The notes: generated from the letters alone by a model not told the origin. DNA of 50,918 nt from Draconibacterium orientale (GCA_022729995.1 DZBS01000007.1:1-50918); one strand, 5' to 3'. Counted from the stretch's first letter, positions 1 through 9,246 are shown. A program made the numbers and translations.

Positions 1-319
1 ATTTTAAATGCCTTCTTTGCTTAAAAAAAACAGGCAAAGCCTGAAAACATAGAACAACGGCGGCAAAGCTGACCGCTGAACGTTCTTGCGTTTTACTTAT
101 TTTGACAGCTTCGTCCGAACTGAGAACGGAGGCCAAATGCATTTTATATAATATTTTTTGGTGATATTCATTCTGCTAAAGTATAATTTTATTTAGGTTT
201 TGAAAAAGTTAATTGTTAAGTCGAAACTAAGATATTGATAATAACTTCAAAAATCCACTTCCTTAATTATTAAATATCCGGATATAAAAATATTATTGTT
301 TTGTAACAGATTTAATTTT
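1..319. other. Intergenic region upstream of sucD
   Basis: No gene is seen here. Bases 60-110 carry a repeat-like stretch also found at 36465-36508 (listed separately). A small palindrome CAGGCAAAGCCTG lies near position 31. The rest is AT-rich and leads into the sucD promoter. Confidence 0.6.
60..110. repeat. Dispersed repeat R3, copy a
   Basis: GCGGCAAAGC-T-GACC-G-C-T-GAAC matches GCGGCAAAGC-C-GACC-T-C-C-GAAC at 36465 in 18 of 21 positions. Both copies are followed by a T-rich stretch ending TTATTTTGAC. The function is unknown. It may be a remnant of a repeat family used between genes. Confidence 0.45.
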
Positions 320-350
320 TTTGAATATCTGTTTAAAAAGTATAATTTTG
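320..350 (+). promoter_or_regulatory. Bacteroidota-type promoter for sucD
   Basis: A -33 box TTTG (320-323) is followed after 19 bp by an exact -7 box TAATTTTG (343-350). This matches the Bacteroidota consensus TTTG-N19-21-TAnnTTTG. Transcription would begin near 357, which rules out the longer reading frame opening at 321 and supports translation from 384. Confidence 0.75.
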
Positions 351-383
351 GCATCTATTGAAAAAATAAAAAAAACTACATAT

Positions 384-1253
384 ATGAGCATATTAGTAAA
401 TAAAAATTCAAAAATTATTGTTCAAGGCTTCACCGGAAGCGAAGGAACTTTTCATGCAACTCAAATGATTGAATACGGAACCAACGTTGTTGGCGGTGTA
501 ACTCCCGGAAAAGGCGGACAATTTCGTATCAACAAACCAATTTTTAATACTGTGAAAGAAGCAGTTGAAAAAACAGGTGCCGATGTTTCTATAATTTTTG
601 TTCCGCCTGCATTTGCAGCCGACGCAATTATGGAAGCCGCAGAAGCCGGAATTAAAGTAATTGTTGCAATTACCGAAGGAATTCCTGTTGCCGATATGGT
701 AAAAGTGAAAGAATATATTGCCGATAAAGACACAAGATTAATCGGACCAAATTGTCCGGGAATTATTACTGCCGAAGAATGTAAAGTTGGTATTATGCCG
801 GGCTTTATTTTCAAAAAAGGAACTGTAGGAATTATTTCAAAATCGGGAACTTTAACCTACGAAGCTGTTGACCAAATTACTAAAGCAGGTTTGGGACAAA
901 CAACCGCAATCGGAATCGGCGGCGACCCGATTATCGGAACTTCAACACTCGACGCAGTAAAACTTTTTGAAGCAGATCCTGATACAAAAGGAATTATTAT
1001 GATTGGTGAAATTGGCGGAAACATGGAAGCCGAAGCAGCAGAATGGATTAAAGAACACGGAACAAAACCAGTTGTGGGATTCATTGCCGGCGAAACTGCA
1101 CCAAAAGGAAAAAGAATGGGACATGCTGGTGCAATTATCGGCGGAAAAGCTGATACAGCTCAAGCAAAAAAACAAATTTTAAGAGAATGCGGAATTCATG
1201 TTGTTGATTCTCCTGCCGATATTGGAGCAAAAATGGCTGAATTGCTAAAATAA
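384..1253 (+). CDS. sucD: Succinate-CoA ligase, ADP-forming, alpha subunit
   Basis: The alpha subunit of succinyl-CoA synthetase interconverts succinyl-CoA and succinate with substrate-level phosphorylation in the TCA cycle. The 289-residue product equals the usual family length. The N-terminal CoA-binding Rossmann part shows [12 protein letters not shown]. The phosphohistidine motif GHAGAIIGG puts the active His at about residue 247, and GPNCPG lies mid-protein. The frame is open from 321, but the ATG at 384 gives the family N-terminus ([10 protein letters not shown]) and lies downstream of the promoter. The beta subunit gene sucC is not in the window, so the two subunits are not adjacent on this side. 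A strong terminator follows at 1261-1299. Confidence 0.97.
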   Translation: MSILVNKNSKIIVQGFTGSEGTFHATQMIEYGTNVVGGVTPGKGGQFRINKPIFNTVKEAVEKTGADVSIIFVPPAFAADAIMEAAEAGIKVIVAITEGIPVADMVKVKEYIADKDTRLIGPNCPGIITAEECKVGIMPGFIFKKGTVGIISKSGTLTYEAVDQITKAGLGQTTAIGIGGDPIIGTSTLDAVKLFEADPDTKGIIMIGEIGGNMEAEAAEWIKEHGTKPVVGFIAGETAPKGKRMGHAGAIIGGKADTAQAKKQILRECGIHVVDSPADIGAKMAELLK

Positions 1254-1260
1254 TATCAAT

Positions 1261-1299
1261 AAAAAAAATGTCATTTCACTCGGAATGACATTTTTTTTT
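1261..1299 (+). terminator. Rho-independent terminator after sucD
   Basis: TGTCATT (1269-1275) pairs with AATGACA (1284-1290), extended by flanking A-run/T-run pairing. Nine T follow directly. It separates sucD from fumC. Confidence 0.9.
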
Positions 1300-1346
1300 C
1301 CATATAAATAATGTTTTTCGACACACTAATAAAATATTAAAATATC

Positions 1347-1354
1347 TAACTTTG
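1347..1354 (+). promoter_or_regulatory. Candidate -7 box upstream of fumC
   Basis: TAACTTTG is an exact match to TAnnTTTG, about 42 bp before the fumC ATG. No convincing TTTG -33 box is seen at the right distance, so this rests on one box. Confidence 0.45.
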
Positions 1355-1395
1355 TTTTCAATATAAAAAATTTAACACTTATAAAAAACTACTTT

Positions 1396-2790
1396 ATGGA
1401 ATACAGAATAGAACACGACACCATGGGTGAAGTAAAAGTACAAGCCGATAAATATTGGGGAGCTCAAACACAACGTTCGATAGAAAACTTTAAAATTGGC
1501 GAACCTGCTTCAATGCCGAAAGAAATTATTGAAGCTTTTGCATATTTGAAAAAAGCTGCTGCTCAGGCAAATAAAGATTTAGGAGTTCTTCCTGCAGAAA
1601 AACTTGATTTAATTGCTAAAGCTTGCGACGAAATTATTGAAGGCAAACTTTCTGACCAATTTCCGCTCGTTATCTGGCAAACAGGTTCGGGAACTCAGTC
1701 GAACATGAATGTTAACGAAGTAGTTTCAAATCGCGCTCATGTTTTAAACGGCGGAAAACTCGGAGAAGGAACAAGTCCTATTCATCCGAACGATGACGTA
1801 AATAAATCGCAATCGTCGAACGACACATTCCCAACAGCAATGCACATTGCAGCATATAAAATGCTTATTAAAACAACAATTCCCGGAATTGAAAAACTTA
1901 GAGATACTTTGGCAAAAAAATCGGCCGAATTTATGAGTGTTGTTAAAATAGGAAGAACACATTGGATGGACGCAACTCCTTTAACTTTGGGTCAAGAATT
2001 CAGCGGATATGTTTCGCAATTAAACCACGGAATAAAAGCAATAAAAAATTCTTTCGCACATTTATCGGAGCTTGCACTTGGCGGAACTGCAGTAGGAACA
2101 GGAATTAACACTCCAAAAGGCTACGATGTTTTGGTTGCCGACAAAATTGCAAAATTAACCGGATTACCATTCATAACAGGCGAAAACAAATATGAAGGTC
2201 TTGCTGCTCACGATGCAATTGTAGAAGCATCGGGCGCTCTTAAAACTGTAGCAATAAGTCTTATGAAAATTGCAAACGACATTAGAGTTATGGCTTCCGG
2301 ACCGAGAAGCGGAATTGGCGAATTAATTATTCCCGAAAACGAACCGGGTTCATCAATTATGCCGGGAAAAGTAAATCCGACACAAGTTGAAGCACTTACA
2401 ATGGTTTGCGCTCAAGTTATAGGAAACGATGCAGCAATAAATATCGGCGGAATGCAAGGTCATTTTGAATTGAACGTTTTTAAACCCGTTATGATTTATA
2501 ATTTTCTTCAAGCTGCAAGACTTATCGGCGAAGCTTGCGTTTCGTTTAACGATAATTTGGCAATAGGAATTTTTCCTAATGAAAAAGTTATTAAAACAAA
2601 TCTTGAAAATTCGTTGATGCTTGTAACAGCATTGAATACAAAAATCGGCTACGAAAAAGCAGCTAAAATTGCCAAAAAAGCTCATCACGAACATACAACA
2701 CTTAGAGCCGCAGCTCTGGAACTCGGATTTGTTACAAACGAACAATTCGATGAATGGGTTGACCCGTTGAAAATGATTGGTTCTTTATAA
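1396..2790 (+). CDS. fumC: Class II fumarate hydratase (fumarase C)
   Basis: Catalyses reversible hydration of fumarate to L-malate in the TCA cycle as an oxygen-stable homotetramer. The 464-residue length is typical. The fumarase/aspartase signature [11 protein letters not shown] is present near residue 318. Other family blocks are [14 protein letters not shown] near residue 97, [14 protein letters not shown] near 130, and [20 protein letters not shown] near 186. TCA-cycle neighbour sucD lies upstream, but the terminator between them and a -7 box at 1347 suggest separate transcription. The reading frame is intact. Confidence 0.97.
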   Translation: MEYRIEHDTMGEVKVQADKYWGAQTQRSIENFKIGEPASMPKEIIEAFAYLKKAAAQANKDLGVLPAEKLDLIAKACDEIIEGKLSDQFPLVIWQTGSGTQSNMNVNEVVSNRAHVLNGGKLGEGTSPIHPNDDVNKSQSSNDTFPTAMHIAAYKMLIKTTIPGIEKLRDTLAKKSAEFMSVVKIGRTHWMDATPLTLGQEFSGYVSQLNHGIKAIKNSFAHLSELALGGTAVGTGINTPKGYDVLVADKIAKLTGLPFITGENKYEGLAAHDAIVEASGALKTVAISLMKIANDIRVMASGPRSGIGELIIPENEPGSSIMPGKVNPTQVEALTMVCAQVIGNDAAINIGGMQGHFELNVFKPVMIYNFLQAARLIGEACVSFNDNLAIGIFPNEKVIKTNLENSLMLVTALNTKIGYEKAAKIAKKAHHEHTTLRAAALELGFVTNEQFDEWVDPLKMIGSL

Positions 2791-2814
2791 AAACTTAAAC
2801 GCTTTTAATTAACA

Positions 2815-2893
2815 AACGCCGGAAGGTTTTTCAAACGCTTCCGGGTTTTTTTCAAAAAAACCTTCCGGCGTCTTTTCGACCCGGAAGCGTTTT
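2815..2893. repeat. REP doublet, left copy, flanking the RAYT gene
   Basis: A 79-bp palindromic block with four segments: A (AACGCCGGAAGGTTTTT), B (AAACGCTTCCGGG), A' (AAAACCTTCCGGCG) and B' (CCCGGAAGCGTTT). A pairs with A' and B with B', so the pairs interleave. A can also pair with B, and A' with B', through CCGGAAG/CTTCCGG, giving two simple REP hairpins. A near-identical copy lies at 3631-3708 in the same orientation. Confidence 0.9.
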
Positions 2894-2907
2894 AAATCCG
2901 AGAGCTT

Positions 2908-3582
2908 ATGGAAAAAAGAATTCCGTTAGAATACAGGAAATTCTATCACATTTACAACAGAGGAATAAACGGAGACAGAATATTCTTTGGGAAAGAAAAT
3001 TATTTACATTTTTTAAAACTTTATGAAATTTACATAAATTCAATTGCAGACACATTTGCTTGGTGCCTGATGTCAAATCATTTTCATTTTCTTATAAGAA
3101 TAAAAGACGAAGAACAAATTGGATTCTTAAATCCTGAAAACGGCAAAACAAAAGATTATGATAATAAATGGAAAACATTTTTCCCGGATAAGGATTACAC
3201 AAAATATAATATTTCAGATTTAAAAAAGCCTATACCAAACAAACAGTTTAGCCATTTATTCGATGCTTACGCCAAAGCTTACAACAAACGATTTAACAGA
3301 TTCGGAAGTTTATTTGAGAAGAATTTTGAACGAAAAAACATTGATAACGAGCGGTATATGCGAAATCTCATTTTGTATATTCACAATAATCCGGTAAAAC
3401 ACGGAATAACTTCAAGCACAATTGAATATCCGTGGACATCATATTTATCAATTTTATCGAAAAAAGTAAGCAATTTAAAAAGAGAACAGGTTTTATCTTG
3501 GTTTGAAAACAGCGAAAATTTTGAATACTCGCATAAAACAATTGATAATTATGATGATATTATTGAATATATAATTGATTGA
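2908..3582 (+). CDS. REP-associated tyrosine transposase (Y1/HUH family)
   Basis: The 224-residue protein belongs to the IS200-like Y1_Tnp group, DNA-nicking enzymes that form a 5'-phosphotyrosine. Visible family features are the N-terminal HIYNRGINGDRIFF block, the metal-binding HUH motif in SNHFHFLI (His58, Phe59, His60), and the helix with the candidate catalytic tyrosine in YAKAYNKRFNRFGSLF (Tyr125, or Tyr121). A conserved ILYIHNNPVKHG block follows. The frame is intact, so the gene may be functional. The ATG lies 15 bp after the left REP doublet. It is placed in the RAYT subgroup because of the REP doublets on both sides. Confidence 0.9.
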   Translation: MEKRIPLEYRKFYHIYNRGINGDRIFFGKENYLHFLKLYEIYINSIADTFAWCLMSNHFHFLIRIKDEEQIGFLNPENGKTKDYDNKWKTFFPDKDYTKYNISDLKKPIPNKQFSHLFDAYAKAYNKRFNRFGSLFEKNFERKNIDNERYMRNLILYIHNNPVKHGITSSTIEYPWTSYLSILSKKVSNLKREQVLSWFENSENFEYSHKTIDNYDDIIEYIID

Positions 3583-3630
3583 CAAACACTAAACGCTCCA
3601 TGTTTTTCTAACGTCGTAAGGTTAATTCTG

Positions 3631-3708
3631 AAACGCCGGAAGGTTTTTCAAACGCTTCCGGGTTTAAAAAAACCTTCCGGTGTCTTTTCGACCCGGAAGC
3701 GTTTAAAA
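3631..3708. repeat. REP doublet, right copy, flanking the RAYT gene
   Basis: Same A-B-A'-B' architecture and orientation as 2815-2893. The main differences are a shorter spacer after CTTCCGGG and CCTTCCGGTG in place of CCTTCCGGCG, a G-U-tolerant change. It ends 4 bp before the stop codon of the nuclease gene on the opposite strand and could also act as that gene's transcript end. Confidence 0.9.
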
Positions 3709-3711
3709 CAG

Positions 3712-4776
3712 TTATTCCAAATAAATATCGCAACTGATAGGAAAATGGTCCGACGATTTTATTTTGCCGACTTTAAAATTATTGGATTGTAATTTTGGAT
3801 TATGCAAAATATAATCTATTCTAAATGAAGGCAATAATCCGTTGTAAGTTCCTCCTGTGGCAAAACCCGATTCGAGAAAAGAATCTTTAAATTTGCCGCG
3901 AATTTTTTTGTAAGAATAAGAAATAGGAATATCATTAAAATCGCCGCAAACAACTGATTTGTATGTAGATTGCAAAACATGAGGCGAAATTGCTTCAACT
4001 TCTCGCGAACGTGTTTGATATGCTTTTGAAACCTTAGAACCTATTCCGAAAAAAATATCCGATTCTTGATTTTCGTCAATGTTATCAATATATTCATAAT
4101 CTTTTCGGTCCAAATGAATTGAAGCTAAATGAATACTGTAAACTCTGATAGTATCATTTTCGATTTTAATATCGGCAAAAATACATTTCTGTTTTGTTGT
4201 TCCGATATTTACAAAACCGCTGTTAACAATCGGAAAGCGACTAAAAATAGCGTTTCCGGAATAATTTTCTTTATTTTTGAAAGAAATTAGATAATCCTTA
4301 GTCCTTTGAAATTTAATAATAGAATCTTGAAAATTATGATTTTTTTTATCGGAATAAAACTCTTGTAAACAAATAATATCGGGATTTTCATTTTTTATAT
4401 ATTGAAATATTTTATTTCCTGATTCTTTATCATCATTCCAATCATAAAGATTAAACATCCGAACGTTATATGATAGAATTTTAATTTTATTATTTCCGGC
4501 AATTTCGGCATTTGAACCAAAAGCAAAGAAGTTCAAAAAATTGTTAATCCCAATAAAAATGGCTATTACAGAAATTAAAAAGAGTTTGTTTTTCCTAAAA
4601 ATCCAGAAAACTGAAAAAACAAAATTTAGGAATAGCAAAACAGGATATATAAGCCCGAAAAATGCTAAAATCGGAATAAAATCGGGACTTATATATACCG
4701 AAATGTAAGATACGATTAGTAAAAAAGCAACAACAAGATTAAAAAAAATTGCGGTTTTATATATAAATAGTTTCAA
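3712..4776 (-). CDS. Membrane-anchored endonuclease/exonuclease/phosphatase family protein
   Basis: The 354-residue protein has about three hydrophobic segments in the first 90 residues, followed by an exonuclease-endonuclease-phosphatase (EEP) fold. EEP motifs in order are LSYNVRMFNLYDW, ICLQEFY (metal-binding Glu), YSIHLASIHL, VVCGDFNDIP (Asp and Asn) and SSDHFPISCDI (catalytic Asp-His). This architecture is frequent in Bacteroidota, where the physiological substrate is usually unknown. The predicted location is the inner membrane. It lies last in a run of minus-strand genes, 65 bp after trmB. The substrate (nucleic acid, phospholipid or other phosphodiester) cannot be told from sequence. 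Confidence 0.85.
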   Translation of the reverse strand: MKLFIYKTAIFFNLVVAFLLIVSYISVYISPDFIPILAFFGLIYPVLLFLNFVFSVFWIFRKNKLFLISVIAIFIGINNFLNFFAFGSNAEIAGNNKIKILSYNVRMFNLYDWNDDKESGNKIFQYIKNENPDIICLQEFYSDKKNHNFQDSIIKFQRTKDYLISFKNKENYSGNAIFSRFPIVNSGFVNIGTTKQKCIFADIKIENDTIRVYSIHLASIHLDRKDYEYIDNIDENQESDIFFGIGSKVSKAYQTRSREVEAISPHVLQSTYKSVVCGDFNDIPISYSYKKIRGKFKDSFLESGFATGGTYNGLLPSFRIDYILHNPKLQSNNFKVGKIKSSDHFPISCDIYLE

Positions 4777-4841
4777 GACAAGGGTTTTAGGTATATTTTT
4801 TTAAAATAAAACTTTACACTAAAATAAATAAAATTTAAAAA

Positions 4842-5549
4842 TTAGCAAAAATCAATTTCATTATCAACATGTTTATAATCAAAATTCTTTCTTAATTCAA
4901 ACTTAATATAAGTAATTTTAATTTCTTGAGCAAGGAATTTTTTCTCATAAAACGTCTTAATATCAAGTATTTCATCTCTTTCGGTTAAAGAATAAATATC
5001 GTCTGACGAAAATATTTTGTTTAAATTATTTTCTTTAATAACTGCAAGAGTATAAAAATGGAGTAATCTGCTGTCGGTCTTCAAGTTAACAGTTCCTACT
5101 GGTTTTAATATATTGGAATATGAATTTAAAAATCTTGGAGATGTTAATCTTTTTCTTGCTTTTTTATTTTGCGGATCCGGAAATGTAACCCAAATTTCGG
5201 ATACTTCGTTTTCGGTGAAAAATGAATTTATAAATTCGATTTTATTTCTTATAAATGCAACATTTGTAAGACTTTTTTCTTTTGAAGTTTTCAATCCTCT
5301 CCAAATTCTTGCTCCTTTTAAATCTATTCCAATAAAGTTTTTATTCGGGTATTTTTCGGCCAAACCGGTTGTGTATTCTCCTTTTCCGCAACCAACTTCA
5401 ATAACTATAGGATTATCATTTTTGAAAAAATCCGAATTCCATTTTCCTTTCATAAAGAAATCTTTTTGAAACATTTCTTCTGGCGAAGGCTGAAAAAAGT
5501 TTGAATATGTTAAGTTTTCTGCGAATTTTCTTAATTTATCTTTTCCCAT
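4842..5549 (-). CDS. trmB: tRNA (guanine-N7-)-methyltransferase
   Basis: Methylates N7 of G46 in the variable loop of tRNAs using S-adenosylmethionine. The SAM-binding motif is VIEVGCGKGEYTTGLAEKYP (about residues 49-68), followed by FIGIDLKGARIWRG. The TrmB signature VTFPDPQNKKARKRLTSPRF is present near residue 120. Its length of 235 is typical. It lies between the NUDIX gene and the nuclease gene on the same strand with short gaps, consistent with co-transcription. Confidence 0.95.
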   Translation of the reverse strand: MGKDKLRKFAENLTYSNFFQPSPEEMFQKDFFMKGKWNSDFFKNDNPIVIEVGCGKGEYTTGLAEKYPNKNFIGIDLKGARIWRGLKTSKEKSLTNVAFIRNKIEFINSFFTENEVSEIWVTFPDPQNKKARKRLTSPRFLNSYSNILKPVGTVNLKTDSRLLHFYTLAVIKENNLNKIFSSDDIYSLTERDEILDIKTFYEKKFLAQEIKITYIKFELRKNFDYKHVDNEIDFC

Positions 5550-5596
5550 TTCAATTGTAATTTCTAATTTTTTTTATATTTCAATATTTGTTAATG

Positions 5597-6217
5597 TTAA
5601 TTTTCGATAATATCTTTCAACTCGCTAATTATCATTGCAGTTGCTCCCCAAATATTATAATTTTTATATTCAAAAAGCGGAACTTCAATAATATTACCTC
5701 TAATTGAAATTTCTTTATTTACAATATTGCTTTTGATGAGTTCACTAACCGAAATTGTAAATATTTCGTCAACTTCCGAATCATTTTTGGTGTATTCGGG
5801 CGAATTTGTCATAAATCCCACAAACGGTTTTACAAGAAAATTGCTGACAGGAATAAATAAATCTGAAAGTTCTTTTATTATTTTCACTTCGTTTTGAGGA
5901 ATTCCTGTTTCTTCAAAAGCTTCTCTTAAAGCTGTAAAAGACAAGTCTTTATCTTTTTCTTCATATTTCCCGCCCGGAAAAGCAATTTGTCCGGAATGGT
6001 GAGAATCATCTGTGGGTCTTTTAATTAATGTAATAATTGTGTCGCCGTTTTGGGGATACAATAATATTAAAACTGCACTTTTTTTTGCTTTTGACTTATC
6101 GGCATTTTCCAAATCTTTAAATCGGTATTGAGGATATAATTTTGAATGTGAATTAACTCCCGGCAATTTATCGACAGGAAAATTTTGTATTTTTTTAAGA
6201 ATATCTTCAAAAAGCAT
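5597..6217 (-). CDS. NUDIX hydrolase, CoA pyrophosphatase-like
   Basis: A NUDIX box is clear: GGKYEEKDKDLSFTALREAF continuing into EETGI, matching GX5EX7REUXEEXGU. The preceding HHSGQIAFPGGK, with LIKRPTDDSHHSGQ upstream, matches the UPF0035 motif of the CoA pyrophosphatase branch (NUDT7/NudL). The likely reaction is cleavage of coenzyme A or related nucleoside diphosphate derivatives. The protein is 206 residues and probably cytoplasmic. It starts 5 bp after the end of the FtsX-type permease gene, so translation may be coupled. Substrate is inferred from the motif, not shown. Confidence 0.88.
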   Translation of the reverse strand: MLFEDILKKIQNFPVDKLPGVNSHSKLYPQYRFKDLENADKSKAKKSAVLILLYPQNGDTIITLIKRPTDDSHHSGQIAFPGGKYEEKDKDLSFTALREAFEETGIPQNEVKIIKELSDLFIPVSNFLVKPFVGFMTNSPEYTKNDSEVDEIFTISVSELIKSNIVNKEISIRGNIIEVPLFEYKNYNIWGATAMIISELKDIIEN

Positions 6218-6222
6218 TTTTT

Positions 6223-7464
6223 TTATTTGAATTTTACGGTTTCCGAAGGGTTAATTTTGGCAACCAAAAGTGAAGGGATTAGTAATGAAACTGAACTTAT
6301 AAATATTGCTCCGACATTTAAGAGAATAATATTTAATACATTAAAATCAACCGGAACACTTTCAAGATAATAAATATCGGGATTTAAAGGAATTATCGAA
6401 TATTTATGCTGAATAAAAAGCAAAATGAGTGCAATAATATTCCCGAAAAACATGGCTTTTGCAATTAACAATGTTCCGTTAATTACAAATATTTTCATTA
6501 TATCGAAGTCTTTTGCACCAACGGCTTTAAGAATTCCAATCATATTTGTTCTTTCAAGAATAATTGTTAGAAGAGCCGAAATCATTGTGAGTGTGGCAAC
6601 AATAATCATCAACGAAAGAATTACTATAACGTTTGTATCCGAAAGTTTTAGCCAAGCCACAAGCATTTCGTTATTCTGATAAAAATCGGAAACCTGCATC
6701 ATTGTTCCGTCGTCATAAATTAACGATGAAGTTTCGTCTCTCACAATATTTGCAGTTTTTTCTAAATTATCAAAATCATCGACAAAAACTTCATAACCGC
6801 TAATTTGATTATCTTTCCAATCGTTTATTCCAATAATTTTTTTAATATCGCAAATAACAAAAAGTTTATCAAATTCTTCAACTCCGGTATCGTAAATTCC
6901 AGCAATTTTAAAACTTCTTCCTTTTGGTTTTTCGTTTATAAAAAATATATTTACTTTATCGCCGAGTTTGTAATTCAGAATTCCGGCAAGTTTTTTTGAT
7001 ATAATAATTTCATCTGTTTGGGTTTCGGAAATATTAATTTTTTGTCCTTCAATAATTGTTTTCTCCATAAATTTCCAATCAAAATCGGAAGAAATTCCTT
7101 TTAAAACAATTCCTTGAACTTCGTCTTTAACTTTAATAATTCCGGGTTTTGTAGCAAAAATTTGAATGTGATTTATTCCGGAAATAGAAGAAATATTTTT
7201 CTTAAATTCTATATTATTTTCAATTGGAAGCGTTTCGAAAGTTCCGTTTATATCACGATTTTTTATTGTGATATGAGATTGAGTTCCAATAAATTTACTA
7301 AAAATTTCGTTTTTGAAACCTGTAACAACCGAAACAGAAATTATCATCACGGCAATCCCTATCGCTATTGCCGAACCTGCAATACGAAGTACCGTGAATG
7401 ACATTTTCTTTTTGTTTTGTTTCGAGAAACTGATTCTTTTAGCTATGTAATATTCAAATTTCAA
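6223..7464 (-). CDS. FtsX-like ABC transporter permease (LolC/LolE type)
   Basis: The 413-residue protein has one N-terminal membrane segment after a basic KRISFSKQNKKK stretch, a large periplasmic MacB-PCD-like domain (about residues 45-270), and three C-terminal membrane segments forming the FtsX domain. The block TNMIGILKAVGAKDFDIMKI is characteristic of LolC/LolE and MacB families. LolCDE extracts lipoproteins from the inner membrane for transfer to the outer membrane. No LolD-type ATPase gene lies nearby, which is common in Bacteroidota. Assignment to lipoprotein release is by family; other FtsX-type roles are possible. Confidence 0.85.
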   Translation of the reverse strand: MKFEYYIAKRISFSKQNKKKMSFTVLRIAGSAIAIGIAVMIISVSVVTGFKNEIFSKFIGTQSHITIKNRDINGTFETLPIENNIEFKKNISSISGINHIQIFATKPGIIKVKDEVQGIVLKGISSDFDWKFMEKTIIEGQKINISETQTDEIIISKKLAGILNYKLGDKVNIFFINEKPKGRSFKIAGIYDTGVEEFDKLFVICDIKKIIGINDWKDNQISGYEVFVDDFDNLEKTANIVRDETSSLIYDDGTMMQVSDFYQNNEMLVAWLKLSDTNVIVILSLMIIVATLTMISALLTIILERTNMIGILKAVGAKDFDIMKIFVINGTLLIAKAMFFGNIIALILLFIQHKYSIIPLNPDIYYLESVPVDFNVLNIILLNVGAIFISSVSLLIPSLLVAKINPSETVKFK

Positions 7465-7478
7465 AATTGATTTTTCAA

Positions 7479-8672
7479 TTATTTTTTGTTATAAACTTTT
7501 AGAGCCTCATCAAGAATTTTAACAGATTTTACTAAGTCTTCTTTCTTAAGAACATAAGCAATTCTAACTTCGTTTTTCCCTTTTCCGGGACTTGAATAAA
7601 AACCTGCTGCGGGAGCAAACATAACTGTTTCACCGTTATAATTGAAATCTTTCAATAGCCAAATACAAAAATCTTCGGCATCTTCAACCGGAAGTCTGAG
7701 AACTGTGTAGAAAGCTCCTTTCGGCATTGGCGCAAAAACTCCTTCTATTTTATTTAATTCTTCAATAACAAGATTTCTTCTTTCGATATATTCATTATAA
7801 ACTTCTAAGAAATAATCTTTTTCAACTTTTAACGAAGCTTCGCCGGCAATTTGTCCGAATAAAGGCGGACTTAAACGTGCTTGTGCATATTTTAAAGCAG
7901 ATGAAATTACTTCTTTATTTTTACTGATAAGTGCACCGATACGAACTCCGCACTCGCTGTATCTTTTTGAAACAGAATCGAATAAAACTACATTTTGTTC
8001 AATTTCTTTTAGGTTGAGAACCGAAAAATGTTCGTTTCCGTCGTAACAAAATTCGCGATAAACTTCGTCGGCAAAAAGAAATAAATTATGTTTGAGAACC
8101 AAATCCGAAAGTTGTCTTAATTCCTTTTCTGAATATAAATAACCTGTGGGATTATTTGGATTACAAACCAAAACGGCTTTAGTTTTGTCGGTAATAAGTT
8201 TTTCAAATTCGCTAATTGGAGGTAAAGCAAATCCGGTTTCGATTGTTGAAGTAACCGGAACAATTTTTACACCGGCTTGAACTGCAAAACCGTTATAGTT
8301 TGTATAGAATGGTTCGGGAATAATTACTTCATCGCCCGGATTCATTGTTGTTAACAAAGCAAAAATAATTGCTTCGGAACCGCCGGTTGTAATTAAAATA
8401 TCTTCAAAAGATAAATTAATTCCTATTTCTTTGTAATATCCTGCAAGACCTTTTCTGTATGATTCAATTCCTGCAGAATGAGTATATTCAGCGGTTTTAA
8501 ATGTAAAATTTCGTAATGCTTCAAATGCAATTTCGGGAGTTTTAATATCGGGCTGACCGATATTCAAATGATAAACTTTAATTCCTCTTTTTTTGGCTTC
8601 TTCGGCATAAGGAACTAATTTGCGGATTGGTGAAGCGGGCATTTCAAAGCCTCTTCTTGATAATTCGGGCAT
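7479..8672 (-). CDS. PLP-dependent class I/II aminotransferase (aspartate aminotransferase-like)
   Basis: A fold-type I aminotransferase of 397 residues. Signature parts are HLNIGQPDIKTP near the N-terminus, VCNPNNPTGYLYSEKEL with the conserved Asn near residue 172, LFADEVYREFCYDG with the Asp-x-x-Tyr pair, and FDSVSKRYSECGVRIG with the PLP-binding Lys. The C-terminal Arg that binds the substrate carboxylate lies in NEVRIAYVLKKED. The likely substrate is aspartate/2-oxoglutarate or another amino acid; specificity cannot be fixed by reading. It sits 14 bp upstream of the permease gene on the same strand. Confidence 0.9.
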   Translation of the reverse strand: MPELSRRGFEMPASPIRKLVPYAEEAKKRGIKVYHLNIGQPDIKTPEIAFEALRNFTFKTAEYTHSAGIESYRKGLAGYYKEIGINLSFEDILITTGGSEAIIFALLTTMNPGDEVIIPEPFYTNYNGFAVQAGVKIVPVTSTIETGFALPPISEFEKLITDKTKAVLVCNPNNPTGYLYSEKELRQLSDLVLKHNLFLFADEVYREFCYDGNEHFSVLNLKEIEQNVVLFDSVSKRYSECGVRIGALISKNKEVISSALKYAQARLSPPLFGQIAGEASLKVEKDYFLEVYNEYIERRNLVIEELNKIEGVFAPMPKGAFYTVLRLPVEDAEDFCIWLLKDFNYNGETVMFAPAAGFYSSPGKGKNEVRIAYVLKKEDLVKSVKILDEALKVYNKK

Positions 8673-8697
8673 TTTTATGGATTTATTTTATAATTAT

Positions 8698-9096
8698 TTA
8701 TTTACTTTCCGGACTCAAAACTTCTCCTTTTATAACTAATTTTATTGGAGAAATTTTTGAATTGGAGAAAATTTTAACAGATTTTGTAAATTGTCCTACT
8801 CTTTCGCTGTCATATTTCACAACAATTTTGTCGGATTTGCCTTTTTTAATAGGATTTTTTGGATAAGTGGGAACTGTGCAACCGCATGAAGAAGTAACAT
8901 TTGTAATTATTAATGTTCCTTTTCCGGTATTTTCAAAAACAAAATCAACTTCGGCATTTCCTTTATACGGAATTTTACCAAAATCATATTCTTTTGTAGT
9001 TTTAAAGTTCATTTCTGCAATTCCGTCGGAAGCTTCTTGTGTGCACGAAATTAAGAATGTAAGAAGAACAACCGACAAAAAAACTATTTTTTTCAT
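8698..9096 (-). CDS. DUF1573 lipoprotein
   Basis: The 132-residue product begins with a signal peptide ending in a lipobox (LLTFLISC, Cys at about 18), so it is probably a lipoprotein of the outer or inner membrane. The body is a single DUF1573 domain, an Ig-like fold, with the marker NVTSSCGCTVPTYPKNPIKK. Its role is unknown; the family is very common in Bacteroidota envelopes. It ends 25 bp before the aminotransferase gene begins. Confidence 0.88.
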   Translation of the reverse strand: MKKIVFLSVVLLTFLISCTQEASDGIAEMNFKTTKEYDFGKIPYKGNAEVDFVFENTGKGTLIITNVTSSCGCTVPTYPKNPIKKGKSDKIVVKYDSERVGQFTKSVKIFSNSKISPIKLVIKGEVLSPESK

Positions 9097-9246
9097 ATTT
9101 CTTAAAAATTAAAATTTAATATTTATAAATCTATTTATCAACACTTTAAATATGAAATCGAATAAAATTCCAACGAGGCAAAATTACACTTTTCTTTTAA
9201 TAAATGCTAAATAATAATTATGTTAAAAAGACTGAAAAAAATGCCG

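Larger units (their letters stand above)
2815..3708 (+). mobile_element. RAYT gene with flanking REP doublets
   Basis: The unit is a single transposase-like gene bracketed by two directly repeated REP doublets. This is the usual arrangement of REP-associated tyrosine transposases, which are domesticated IS200/IS605 relatives that recognise REP hairpins. No terminal inverted repeats or target-site duplication of a classical IS are seen. The unit sits between fumC and the 3' end of the convergent nuclease gene, ending 4 bp before its stop codon. Confidence 0.75.

Noticed and set aside
321-383. N-terminal extension of sucD from 321
   Set aside because: The 21 extra residues lie over the promoter boxes and are not part of the family; ATG 384 gives the standard length of 289.
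2353-2745. Open frame of 130 codons on the minus strand inside fumC
   Set aside because: It is the antisense shadow of a conserved enzyme and has no family-like sequence.
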